A program made the position numbers and the translations under genes. The notes below the pieces were generated by a model. It worked only from the letters and a program-made list of their open reading frames with translations, did not search any database and was not told where the DNA came from. From Streptomyces tubercidicus (GTDB lineage: Bacteria > Actinomycetota > Actinomycetes > Streptomycetales > Streptomycetaceae), in NCBI RefSeq assembly GCF_027497495.1, contig NZ_CP114205.1, positions 7,316,001-7,380,000 on the forward strand: DNA of 64,000 nt, given 5' to 3'. Positions within the stretch are counted from its first letter, which is position 1; every line of letters starts with the position of its first letter. This document shows, piece after piece, positions 41,325 to 49,458 of this stretch.

Positions 41325-42400
41325 CGGGAACCTCTCATCTGCGGCAGGACGGTGGCGGCCGGGCGCACCGCACTTTCCGGGGGTTCGGGCGGTGTGCGGC
41401 CGTGGGAACTGCCCTTCTTCTCCAGGTGGGTCTGGTGGATACGGCCGCCGACGACCGTGCCGAGCACGACCAGTCCGATGAGGAAGTTCACCCAGCTCGG
41501 GTCGAGCGAGAACTGCGCGCGTGCGGCGTCGATGAGCCGCATCACGAAGGCCGCCAGCACCGTGCCGAGCACCGCGACCGAACCTCCGGTGAGCGCGACG
41601 CCGCCGATGATGGGAGCGGCGAAGCTGGGCAGCAGCCAGTCGCCGCCGACACTGCGGTTGACGCCGGGCAGCGACGCCGTCGCGGTCAGGGCGGCCACCC
41701 CGGTCAACAGCCCCGACAGGGTGTGGGCGAGCACGATCTGCCGGTCGGTGGAGATACCCGACAGCCGGGCCGCCAGCGGGTTGCCGCCGGCCGCCAGCAG
41801 CCGCCGGCCGGCCGTGCTGCGGTACAGGAAGGCGGCGAGCAGGGCCGCGGCGACCAGCGCCGTGAGGAACACCAGCGGGATGTTCAGCGGGGCCGCCCTG
41901 CCGAGGTCCCGCAGGCCGGCGGAGTACCCGTCGACGGTGCGGGTGCCGGCCAGCCGGTACTGCGCTCCCAGCAGGATCGTCATCGTCCCGAGGGTGACGA
42001 TAAAGCCGTTGATCTTCGTCGCCACGATGAACAGTCCGGTCACCAGGCCGACTGCGGTCGCCGTCAGCACTCCGGCCGCCACCGCGACCCCGGCGGGCAT
42101 GCCCCGGTCCGCCATCAGGACGCCCATCAGACACGCGGTGAAGCCGCCGAGCGCGCCGACCGCGAGATTGAGCTGTCCGACGCACAACGCGACCATCTGG
42201 GCCAGCCCGATGAGGACCGGGGCGGCCAGGTACTGCAGGAAGGTGCGCACCGAGGGGCCCTCGAAGAACGAGCCGCCGGAGGCCGCACCCAGGGCGAGGG
42301 AACCGGCGAGCACGACACACAGCAGGGTCATCGTCGTGGTGCGGGAGAAGCGGCGCAGGGCCGCGACGCCCCGGGCTCCCCGGTCATGGGTTGTGATCAT
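41321..42400 (-). CDS. Sugar ABC transporter permease (RbsC-like), second subunit
   Basis: A 359-residue permease with 8-10 membrane segments and the RbsC-family landmarks: an MVALCVGQLNLAVGALGGF helix after the first loop, NGFIVTLGTMTILLG before the periplasmic part, and AARLSGISTDRQIVLAHTLSG as the cytoplasmic coupling loop. The last 30 residues are a charged tail. With the permease at 42397 it probably forms a heterodimer. Confidence 0.92.
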   Translation of the reverse strand: MITTHDRGARGVAALRRFSRTTTMTLLCVVLAGSLALGAASGGSFFEGPSVRTFLQYLAAPVLIGLAQMVALCVGQLNLAVGALGGFTACLMGVLMADRGMPAGVAVAAGVLTATAVGLVTGLFIVATKINGFIVTLGTMTILLGAQYRLAGTRTVDGYSAGLRDLGRAAPLNIPLVFLTALVAAALLAAFLYRSTAGRRLLAAGGNPLAARLSGISTDRQIVLAHTLSGLLTGVAALTATASLPGVNRSVGGDWLLPSFAAPIIGGVALTGGSVAVLGTVLAAFVMRLIDAARAQFSLDPSWVNFLIGLVVLGTVVGGRIHQTHLEKKGSSHGRTPPEPPESAVRPAATVLPQMRGSR

Positions 42401-43476
42401 GTGGAACGCACCACCTTGCGATGGGACACCACGGTGCGCACCCGGTCGGCCGAGAGGGCCAGCAGAAGTACACAGCCGAGAGAGATGTTCAGGTTTTCCA
42501 GACCGACCCCCAGCAGATCGAGCCCCTTGCGGATGACCCCGACCAGGGCCGTGCCCAGCAGAGTTCCCAGTACGGAGACCACGCCGCCGGTGAGCAGGGT
42601 GCCGCCGAGCACCGAGCCGAGGAAGGAAGGCAGCATGAAGTCGTCCCCGATGGAGGCGCGGAACGTTCCGGTGCTGACGGCGGCCATGAATCCGGCGAGC
42701 GCGGCGAGCAGCCCAGAGAGGGTGTGCGCCAGGATGACGCGGCGGCCGGTGGGAATGCCGGACAGCTCCGCCGCCGCGGGATTCGCGCCGGTGAGCAGCA
42801 GCTCCCGGCCGATGCGGGTAGCGGCATACAGGAAACCGAGGCCGAGCAGTGCCAGGACGGTGAACTGCGCCAGCTGCGGCACGGCCGGGGATCCGCACAC
42901 CGGCCCGGCGCAGATATCGCCCAGCGAGTACGAGCGCAGTTCCGCGAGCCCTGACGGCTTGGTGGTGAAGGCGGCGTTCTCGGTCAGGGCCGAGTAGAGC
43001 AGGGAGATGAGCCCCAGCAGCGCGAAGTCCATCGCCAGGGTCACCACGAACGAACTCACCCCGGTCCGGGTGATGATCCAGCCGGTCAGCATGCCGATCG
43101 CGGCTCCGGCGCACAGGCACAGCAGCAGCCCCAGCGGCAGTGGCAGGCCCAGCCGGTCGTACCCGAAGCCCGCGAACAGGGCCCCGAAGGCGGCCATCCG
43201 TCCGACGGCCAGATTCATATGCCCCACGGAAAGGGCGACCATCTGGGCGAGCGCCACCACAGTCAGCGTCGAGATGTCCTGCAGCAGCGGGAACAGTACG
43301 AGCCGCGCGTCGAGGAACGTCGGCTGCAGCACACCGAACAGGGCGGTGAGGCCGACGACGAGCGCGAGCAGGCCGAGCCGCTGGTTGACCCAGAACGGCA
43401 GCCGGTGCCCGGGACGCGGCGGCGCGGCCTCGGCGGTGCCGGTATCGGTGTCCGGCGGGACGACGGGTGCGGTCAT
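42397..43476 (-). CDS. Sugar ABC transporter permease (RbsC-like), first subunit
   Basis: A 359-residue permease similar in layout to the next one: VALAQMVALSVGHMNLAVGRMAAFG, SSFVVTLAMDFALLG and AAELSGIPTGRRVILAHTLSG correspond to the same conserved parts. The N-terminal 25 residues are hydrophilic. It is coupled by ATGA overlaps to the dehydratase gene before it and the permease gene after it. Two different permeases with one double ATPase is a common arrangement for importers of the ribose/fucose type. Confidence 0.92.
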   Translation of the reverse strand: MTAPVVPPDTDTGTAEAAPPRPGHRLPFWVNQRLGLLALVVGLTALFGVLQPTFLDARLVLFPLLQDISTLTVVALAQMVALSVGHMNLAVGRMAAFGALFAGFGYDRLGLPLPLGLLLCLCAGAAIGMLTGWIITRTGVSSFVVTLAMDFALLGLISLLYSALTENAAFTTKPSGLAELRSYSLGDICAGPVCGSPAVPQLAQFTVLALLGLGFLYAATRIGRELLLTGANPAAAELSGIPTGRRVILAHTLSGLLAALAGFMAAVSTGTFRASIGDDFMLPSFLGSVLGGTLLTGGVVSVLGTLLGTALVGVIRKGLDLLGVGLENLNISLGCVLLLALSADRVRTVVSHRKVVRST

Positions 43477-44561
43477 GCCACCCTCCGGTTGTCGAGGGCG
43501 TCCATGTCCCAGTCGATGCCGATCCCCGGGGTGTCGGGCGCCACGGCCAGCCCGTCGCGGACCAGCAGCTCGCTGCGCGTGACCGCCCGCAGCTGCGGGA
43601 TGTGCTCGACGTACCTGCCGTTGGGCACCGCGGCGACGAGGCTGACATGCAGTTCCATCAGGAAGTGCGGGCACACCATGACGTTGTGGCTCTCCGCCGT
43701 GTGCGCGACCTTGAGCCAGGGCGTGATCCCGCCGACCCGCGCGACATCGACCTGCACGATGGAAGCGGCGCCCTTCTCCAGGTAGTTGCGGAACTGCATG
43801 GGCGAGTACATGGACTCGCCGACCGCGACGGGAATCCGGGTCGCCCGCGCCAGCCGGGCATGGCCGCTGATGTCGTCCGCCGGCAGCGGCTCTTCGATCC
43901 AATACGGGTCGTAGGGCTCCAGTGCGGCGGCCAGCTGGAGGGCCGAGGACATCGTCTGGGACTGATTGGCGTCGGTCATGAGGTGCAGCGACGGGCCGAC
44001 GGCCTCGCGTACGGCGCGCAGCCGCTCCGCGTCCTCGGCGGCACGCGGCTTACCCACCTTGATCTTGACGCCGGCCCAGCCGGCCTCCTGGGCCCGGAGC
44101 GCGCCCTTGACCAGGTCTTCGGTGTCCAGGTGGAGCCAGCCGCCCTCGGTGTCGTAGACCGGGACCTCCTGGCGGTGGCCGCCGGCCAGCCGCCACAGCG
44201 GCTCGCCCGCGCGCCGGCAGCGCACGTCCCACAGGGCGGTGTCGACGGCGGCCAGCGCGAGCGAGGTGATGGCCCCGGTGGTGGTCGCCCGGGTCTGTGC
44301 GAACAGCTGCTGCCACAGCGCCTCGACGTTGCGCGCGTCCCGCCCGATGAGGACGGGCAGCAGATGGTCCCGCAGCAGGGCCAGTACGGAGCTTCCGCCG
44401 GTGCCGATGGTGTAGGCGTAGCCGGTCCCCGCACTGCCGTCCGCGGTGGTGAGGTCGACAAGTACCGTCTCCTGCTTGACGAAGGACTGCACCGCGTCGA
44501 TCCGGTCCGTCTCCACGGCGATATCGGCCAGCTTGGCCGTGGCGGTCGTGATGATGCTCAT
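43473..44561 (-). CDS. Enolase-superfamily sugar-acid dehydratase, probable L-fuconate dehydratase
   Basis: A 362-residue mandelate-racemase-type enzyme. Lys166 and Lys168 (KIKVG) are the base pair, Asp197, Glu223 and Glu249 (TDANQ, WIEEP, VGESM) bind Mg, and His299 (CPHF) is the opposite acid/base. It therefore belongs to the MR subgroup whose acid-sugar dehydratases remove water from aldonates. The operon context points to L-fuconate. It is shorter than the well-studied L-fuconate dehydratases of about 430 residues, so the exact substrate needs an assay. Confidence 0.82.
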   Translation of the reverse strand: MSIITTATAKLADIAVETDRIDAVQSFVKQETVLVDLTTADGSAGTGYAYTIGTGGSSVLALLRDHLLPVLIGRDARNVEALWQQLFAQTRATTTGAITSLALAAVDTALWDVRCRRAGEPLWRLAGGHRQEVPVYDTEGGWLHLDTEDLVKGALRAQEAGWAGVKIKVGKPRAAEDAERLRAVREAVGPSLHLMTDANQSQTMSSALQLAAALEPYDPYWIEEPLPADDISGHARLARATRIPVAVGESMYSPMQFRNYLEKGAASIVQVDVARVGGITPWLKVAHTAESHNVMVCPHFLMELHVSLVAAVPNGRYVEHIPQLRAVTRSELLVRDGLAVAPDTPGIGIDWDMDALDNRRVA

Positions 44562-44619
44562 CTCGTGATGTCCGCTTTCTGTAGTGCGGGGACGGCCTGT
44601 GGTGCGGGGACGGCAGGCG

Positions 44620-45714
44620 TCAGCGGCACGCCAGGACCTTCTCCGCGAACTGCTTCTTGAGCTGCTCGTTCTTCCGCTGCCGCGCACTGTCGTAGGTGGC
44701 GACGTTCGCCTTGGTGACGACGAACGAGCCCGAGTCGATGGCCTGTCCGGGCGTGCGCATGGTGCACTGCTTCGTCTGCAGCAGCGCGAGCGCCCACGAA
44801 CCGATCTGGGCCTGCCCCACCGGGTTCTGGACGACGGTGGCGGTGACCGTCCCCTGCTTGATCGCGCCGAGGATCTTGGCGTCGTCGTCGATGGCCACGA
44901 GCTTCGCCCGCGAACCGGCTTCCCGGACCGCGTCGGCGGCGGCGACGGCCGGGTTGTAGGCGGTGGAGACGATGCCCCCGATCTGCGCGCCCTTGGCCGC
45001 CAGCAGGTCGGACACCGCCCGCTGCGCGGTCTGCAGGTCCTTGTCGATGTCGGTGATGGTCTGCAGCAGCTGCACCTTGCCGCCCGATTCCTGCACGGCC
45101 CTGCCGACGCCCTTGATCCGCAGCTGGGTGTTGGCGTCCACGTTGTTGCCCGTCAGGTGGACGATCTTGCCCTTACCGCCCATCGCGGCGATGGCGGCCT
45201 TCGCGGCCTTGTAGGCGGCGAGTTCGACGTCCGTCGAGAGGCAGAACTCGGCCTCGTTCTTCGTGCCCGCCGGGCAGGAGCCGAGTGAGGCCGCGGTGAG
45301 GCCCTTCCCCTTCAGGTCCGCGAACGTCGTATTGATGTCGGTCGGCGAGACCCCGAAGACGCCGAACGCGTTGTAGCCGCGGGCGGCGAGCGTGGACAGC
45401 AGGTTGTTCTGCTTCTGCTGGTCCCACTCCGCCGTCTCGTCGAACGCCACATCGCCGAGCCGGTATGTCTTCTTCGCCTCGGCGCCGGCGGTCTTCCAGG
45501 GCTGGAAGAAGGGGTGCGCGCCGCCGGGCACGAGCGCGACCTTGACGCCCGACCCGTCCGCGAGCACGGCCTTGCCGTTGCCCGCCCCCGCAGACGCGGG
45601 ACCCTGCCCGCCCGCCGGCTCAACGGAGTTCTTCATCGTGCACGCCGCCGAACCCACGGCCAGCACCGCGAGGACGGCAACGCCCGGCAGGAGGGAACTG
45701 CTCCAGCGACGCAT
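44620..45714 (-). CDS. Sugar ABC transporter substrate-binding lipoprotein
   Basis: A 364-residue periplasmic-binding-protein type I. The signal peptide (Arg-Arg start, LLPGVAVLAVLAVG core) ends with a Ser-Ala-Ala-Cys lipobox at residues 22-25, so Cys25 is the lipidation site. The mature protein follows the ribose/galactose-binding fold, with VKVALVPGGAHPFFQPW and VSTAYNPAVAAADAV. ATG 45714 has GGAGGTGAGG upstream. First gene of the fucose operon; a candidate operator lies 18-31 bp before the start. Confidence 0.9.
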   Translation of the reverse strand: MRRWSSSLLPGVAVLAVLAVGSAACTMKNSVEPAGGQGPASAGAGNGKAVLADGSGVKVALVPGGAHPFFQPWKTAGAEAKKTYRLGDVAFDETAEWDQQKQNNLLSTLAARGYNAFGVFGVSPTDINTTFADLKGKGLTAASLGSCPAGTKNEAEFCLSTDVELAAYKAAKAAIAAMGGKGKIVHLTGNNVDANTQLRIKGVGRAVQESGGKVQLLQTITDIDKDLQTAQRAVSDLLAAKGAQIGGIVSTAYNPAVAAADAVREAGSRAKLVAIDDDAKILGAIKQGTVTATVVQNPVGQAQIGSWALALLQTKQCTMRTPGQAIDSGSFVVTKANVATYDSARQRKNEQLKKQFAEKVLACR

Positions 45715-45731
45715 CCGCCTCACCTCCAAAA

Positions 45732-45745
45732 TCAAATAGGAAATT
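45732..45745 (+). promoter_or_regulatory. Candidate operator copy 1 (TCAAATAGGAAATT)
   Basis: An AT-rich 14-mer between the fucose operon and the divergent fucosidase gene, 18-31 bp upstream of the binding-protein ATG. It differs from copy 2 at a single base. Such AT-rich conservation is striking in a 70% G+C chromosome and suits a repressor site that overlaps the transcript start. Confidence 0.6.
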
Positions 45746-46013
45746 GTTGAAGCGATGGTGCGCCTATCGAGTCACGCCGGTCAAGACCCCGACCGGCGCA
45801 AAAGCCTCCGACACCTGCCGTAACCATGCATCGACCATGCACTCGCGACCTCCGCGTCAGGTGCAGCAGTGCGCCAGAACCCTTCCCCTGCGGCCTTCTT
45901 GGCGTCCGCGACGACCGGCCACCCGACCGCGTTCCGGAACCTCGCGACCCCGGAGGGTGACGGTTCAAATCAAGCCATGTCGGGCCTCTTGACGCGCAAG
46001 GGTGGCCCTCATT

Positions 46014-46027
46014 TCATATAGGAAATT
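46014..46027 (+). promoter_or_regulatory. Candidate operator copy 2 (TCATATAGGAAATT)
   Basis: The second copy of the motif, 30-43 bp before the fucosidase ATG and downstream of a possible -35 element TTGACG at 45989-45994. It would overlap the -10 region or transcript start. It shares 13 of 14 positions with copy 1, in the same orientation on the plus strand. Confidence 0.6.
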
Positions 46028-46056
46028 CAAATCGGCTCTACCAGGAGGTAGGAGCG

Positions 46057-47490
46057 ATGCGTTCATGGAAAACGGGCATGGCGAGCGCCTTGGCGGTACT
46101 CGGCTTGCTGGCCACCGGAATCACCCAGGCTGCCGCCGCACCGGAAGGTCCCCCGGCAGCCGCCGGCGCACCATCAGGCAGCGAAGTGCGGAACCTGGCC
46201 TTCGGCACGGCGGCAACCCAGAGCAGCACCTATAAGGGGGCCGCCGCGAACCGCGCCGTCGACGGCGACACGAAGGGAACCGCCGGAGAGGCCGCGGGTG
46301 AAGTCACCGGCAGCGTGAGCCACACCAACCGGGAGTCCCAGCCGTACTGGCAAACCGACCTCGGAGCCTCGAAGAAGGTCAACAAGGTGGTCGTGTGGAA
46401 CCGCACCGACTGCTGCACCACGCGGCTGTCGAACTTCTGGGTCCTCACCTCTGACAAGCCCATTACGGGCCGGAGTCTGACCGACGCCCGCAACCAGACC
46501 GGCGTCACCGCCAAGAAGGTCGACTCGCTCTCCGCAGCCTCGGCGGAGGTATCGACAGGCCACTCCGCCCGCTACCTCCGTATCCAGCTCGAAGGCACCG
46601 ACTACCTCAATCTCGCCGAGGTCCAGGTCTTCGGGGACGAGGTACTCACTCCGTCCACGGCCGCGCAGAAGTGGGTGAAGGACAACCCGTTCGGCATGTT
46701 CCTGCACTACAACATGTCGACGTACCAGAACAAGCAGTGGGCCGACCCTCAGGGCAACCCGGCCGACTTCAACCCGACCTCTCTGAACCCGGGGCAGTGG
46801 GCGCAGAGCATCAAGGACGCCGGAATGACGTTCGGGGTGCTCACGGCCAAGCACCATGACGGCTTCGCCCTGTGGGACTCCGCCCAGTCCGACTACGACA
46901 TCGCCAAGAGCCCGTACAAGGGCGGCAAGGGCGATATCGTCCGCGAGTACGTCGACGCCATGCACGCCAAGGGTCTCAAGGTCGGGCTCTACTTCTCCAT
47001 CTGGGACCGGCACAACGGCGACTCGACCGCACTCGTCCAGAACCAGCTGCGCGAACTGCTCACCAAGTACGGGCAGATCGACTACCTGTGGTTCGACGGC
47101 TGGGGCTGGCAGGTCCCGTACTCCACGATTCCCTACCAGCCCGTGCGCGACATGATCCGAGAGGTCTCACCCCACACCGTGGTCGCCAACAACGATCACC
47201 GCAAGTCACTCCTTACCTCGGACGTCATCGTGTATGAGGTTCCGGTCGATGGCATGCCCCCCGCCACCAACACCCGCCCCACCGACGGCTCCGACACACT
47301 CGACACGAACAGCACCTGGTTCCACACCACGGGCACCGGTGCCCCGCGGCCCGCGGCCGACATCGTCAAGAACCTCCACAATGCCACCGCAGGCAACGCC
47401 CTCTACCTGCTCAACGTGGGCCCCGACCGCACCGGCCGCCTGCCCCAGAACTACGTCGACCGCCTGAAGGAGATCGGCTCCACCTCCTGA
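46057..47490 (+). CDS. Secreted alpha-L-fucosidase (GH29) with N-terminal F-type lectin-like domain
   Basis: A 477-residue secreted enzyme. Residues 1-28 are a signal peptide ending in Ala-Ala-Ala-Ala. Residues about 44-193 form a galactose-binding-like domain with WNRTDCCTTRLSNFWV; the vicinal Cys pair and Arg are hallmarks of fucose-binding F-type lectins. The rest is a GH29 catalytic barrel: LTAKHHDGFALWDS and the putative nucleophile Asp347 in YLWFDGWGW. GGAGGTAGGAG precedes ATG 46057. It would release L-fucose from glycans for the transporter and catabolic operon encoded divergently. Confidence 0.92.
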   Translation: MRSWKTGMASALAVLGLLATGITQAAAAPEGPPAAAGAPSGSEVRNLAFGTAATQSSTYKGAAANRAVDGDTKGTAGEAAGEVTGSVSHTNRESQPYWQTDLGASKKVNKVVVWNRTDCCTTRLSNFWVLTSDKPITGRSLTDARNQTGVTAKKVDSLSAASAEVSTGHSARYLRIQLEGTDYLNLAEVQVFGDEVLTPSTAAQKWVKDNPFGMFLHYNMSTYQNKQWADPQGNPADFNPTSLNPGQWAQSIKDAGMTFGVLTAKHHDGFALWDSAQSDYDIAKSPYKGGKGDIVREYVDAMHAKGLKVGLYFSIWDRHNGDSTALVQNQLRELLTKYGQIDYLWFDGWGWQVPYSTIPYQPVRDMIREVSPHTVVANNDHRKSLLTSDVIVYEVPVDGMPPATNTRPTDGSDTLDTNSTWFHTTGTGAPRPAADIVKNLHNATAGNALYLLNVGPDRTGRLPQNYVDRLKEIGSTS

Positions 47491-47507
47491 CACCGGCCCG
47501 CTGTGGC

Positions 47508-47538
47508 GTACGCCGGCCGCTGGAGGGGGCCGGCGTAC
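47508..47538. terminator. Hairpin terminator after the fucosidase gene
   Basis: Arms GTACGCCGGCC (47508-47518) and GGCCGGCGTAC (47528-47538) are perfectly complementary with a nine-base loop. The stem can extend by three more pairs past a bulge. Position 18 bp after the stop suits a terminator. Confidence 0.75.
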
Positions 47539-47582
47539 CGCCATGGGCGAGGGCGATGCGCACGTGCGGTTACAGTCCCCCT

Positions 47583-48215
47583 ATGACTGATGGGGAGCAG
47601 GGGCCGGATCCGGCGACGGCGCAGGGCGCAGTGGGCCCTCGGGCAGGGGATGCCGATCGGGAGTCGGTGGCTGAAAGGCTGCGGGTTGCCGCGGGTGAAG
47701 GCCGCATCGACCTCACCGAGTTGGCGGAGAGACTCGATCGGACCTACGGCGCGAAGACGTACGCCGAACTGGACGTCCTGGTGGCCGACCTGCCGCAGGA
47801 GCGGCCCTCCGGATCGTCTGCCGGCACTGACCCGGAAACGCTTGTCCTCAAGACCCGTCTGGGCAATATCAAGCAGGGCGGCCGGTGGACAGTTCCCCGG
47901 CGCATCATCGCCGAGTGCAAGATGCTGAGCATCGTGATCGACTTCACCGAGGCAGCCTGTGCGCACCGTGAGGTGATCCTTGAGGCGAGTTGCGGAACGG
48001 GCGGCATCCAGTTGATCGTCCCGCAGGGCTGGGCGCTGCGGATCGATGCGGCGAGTACCAATACCGCGCACATCAGCAACAAGGCCACCGCACCGGCGGA
48101 CCCGACCGCCCCGACGCTCACGGTCGTCGGGCATCCGCGAGCCGGCTACATCAAGATCAAACAACCTCGCCGGAGCCGATCGGCCGCGCTCGCGCGCCCC
48201 AGGTTCGACCGCTAA
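47583..48215 (+). CDS. DUF1707 domain protein
   Basis: A 210-residue protein. Residues about 30-80 are a DUF1707 domain (ADRESVAERLRVAAGEGRIDLTELAERLDRTY...LDVLVADLP), a small helical module common in actinobacteria. The remaining part is beta-rich (TRLGNIKQGGRWTVP then IIAECKMLSIVIDFTEA), like the C-terminal domain of LiaF-type envelope-stress proteins. No membrane segment is present. TACAGT sits six bases before ATG 47583, so the transcript may be leaderless. Its stop overlaps that of the convergent phosphatase gene. Confidence 0.85.
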   Translation: MTDGEQGPDPATAQGAVGPRAGDADRESVAERLRVAAGEGRIDLTELAERLDRTYGAKTYAELDVLVADLPQERPSGSSAGTDPETLVLKTRLGNIKQGGRWTVPRRIIAECKMLSIVIDFTEAACAHREVILEASCGTGGIQLIVPQGWALRIDAASTNTAHISNKATAPADPTAPTLTVVGHPRAGYIKIKQPRRSRSAALARPRFDR

Positions 48216-49363
48216 GCGGGCCGATCCGTCTGACCGTCATGCGGCTCCGGAGAGGGGCTCAAGCACACGGCGAGGGCGGCGATGTCGTCGTCGAGGCGGC
48301 CTTTGCTGTGGTGGAGGAGGTCATGGTGAAGGGCGCTGAGCAGGTCTCCGGGGCGCCCCGGGGTCTGCCGGTGCAGCCAGGCCGCCAGCGGGAAGAACTC
48401 GCCGTCGCGGTCGCGGGCCTCGGCGACGCCGTCGGTGTAGAGGAACAGCAGGTCGCCAGGGGCCAAGCCGAAGGTATCGATGCTGTAGTGATCACCGATC
48501 AGCTCCGCGAGGTTGAGAAGCGGTGAGGGATCGGTGGGCTCCAGGGTGCGGACTTCCCCGTGGTTCAGGATCAGCGGTGGGGGATGTCCGCAGTTGAGGA
48601 TTCTGATACCGCCGCCCCTGTGTGGGATCTCCGCGAGCAGGGCGGTGGCGAAGCGCTCCATCATGCCCTCGGGAGCGAAAGCGGCGTTGTAACGGGTACT
48701 GCTGGCCTCCAGGCGGCGGGCGATATGGACCAGGTCGGCCTCGTCGTAGGCCGCCTCGCGGAAGCAGTTGACCATCGCCGCGGCCGTGCCCACCGCCGGC
48801 AGCCCTTTGCCCCGCACATCACCGATCAGCAGCCGCACCCCGTACTCCGTGTCGACCACCTCATAGAAGTCGCCGCCGATACTGGCCTCCGCCGCGGCCG
48901 CGAGATACAGCGCCTCGATCTCGATGCCTCCGAAGCGGCGCGGCATCGGGCTCAGGACCACCTGCTGCGCCGTGTCGGCGACCAGCCGGACCTGGAACAG
49001 GGTCTGCTCCCGCCGGAGCCGGACATGACTTCCGTACGCGGCCGCCACGGTGACAGCGACCACCCCCGCAGCCGTCCACCACGTCCCCAGGTCGGGGAAC
49101 ACGATGCCGAGGCCGATCATGAGCAGAAGGCAGACGGTCCCCAGTAGGACGGTGGGGAGGACCGGCCACATGGCGGCGGCGAGCGCCGGCGCCGCGGGCA
49201 GCAGCCGGCTGAAAGCCAGCTCCCGGGGAGTGGCGTACGCCAAGGCGGCGATGACCACGGTCAGGATCACCGGAGACAGCAGCGTCAGCGGCCCCCGGCC
49301 GTGGCGACGACGGAGGCGCAACCGTCCAGATCTGATCACATTTCGCAGGATATCTACGTACAC
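48212..49363 (-). CDS. PP2C/SpoIIE-family serine phosphatase with membrane domain
   Basis: A protein of about 383 residues. Four to five hydrophobic helices (residues about 20-130) are followed by a PP2C-like SpoIIE catalytic domain: GGDFYEVV and IGDVRGKGLPAVGTAA hold metal Asp residues, then LNCGHPPPLIL, FLYTDGVAEARD and DDDIAALAV. Such phosphatases act on anti-sigma-factor antagonists. The start is uncertain: GTG 49363 or GTG 49339, neither with a strong ribosome binding site. Confidence 0.85.
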   Translation of the reverse strand: MYVDILRNVIRSGRLRLRRRHGRGPLTLLSPVILTVVIAALAYATPRELAFSRLLPAAPALAAAMWPVLPTVLLGTVCLLLMIGLGIVFPDLGTWWTAAGVVAVTVAAAYGSHVRLRREQTLFQVRLVADTAQQVVLSPMPRRFGGIEIEALYLAAAAEASIGGDFYEVVDTEYGVRLLIGDVRGKGLPAVGTAAAMVNCFREAAYDEADLVHIARRLEASSTRYNAAFAPEGMMERFATALLAEIPHRGGGIRILNCGHPPPLILNHGEVRTLEPTDPSPLLNLAELIGDHYSIDTFGLAPGDLLFLYTDGVAEARDRDGEFFPLAAWLHRQTPGRPGDLLSALHHDLLHHSKGRLDDDIAALAVCLSPSPEPHDGQTDRPA

Positions 49364-49458
49364 CGGGACATGGCGCTCTGCCCAGCCGGAGTCGGCCGCC
49401 TGCCCCCGGACGGTGCACCCTGCTGGGCGAGGGTGCGGAGGCCCGGCGGAGCCGGTTG

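Noticed and set aside
41325..42320. Extension of the sugar ATPase frame by about 330 residues at its N-terminus
   Set aside because: The extension lies inside the permease gene in another frame and is Arg/Pro/Gly-rich; ATG 41324 overlaps the permease stop and starts exactly at the ABC domain.
45744..45992. Small plus-strand ORF between the divergent fucose genes
   Set aside because: It has no ribosome binding site, Arg/Pro/Thr-rich composition and lies within the regulatory region.
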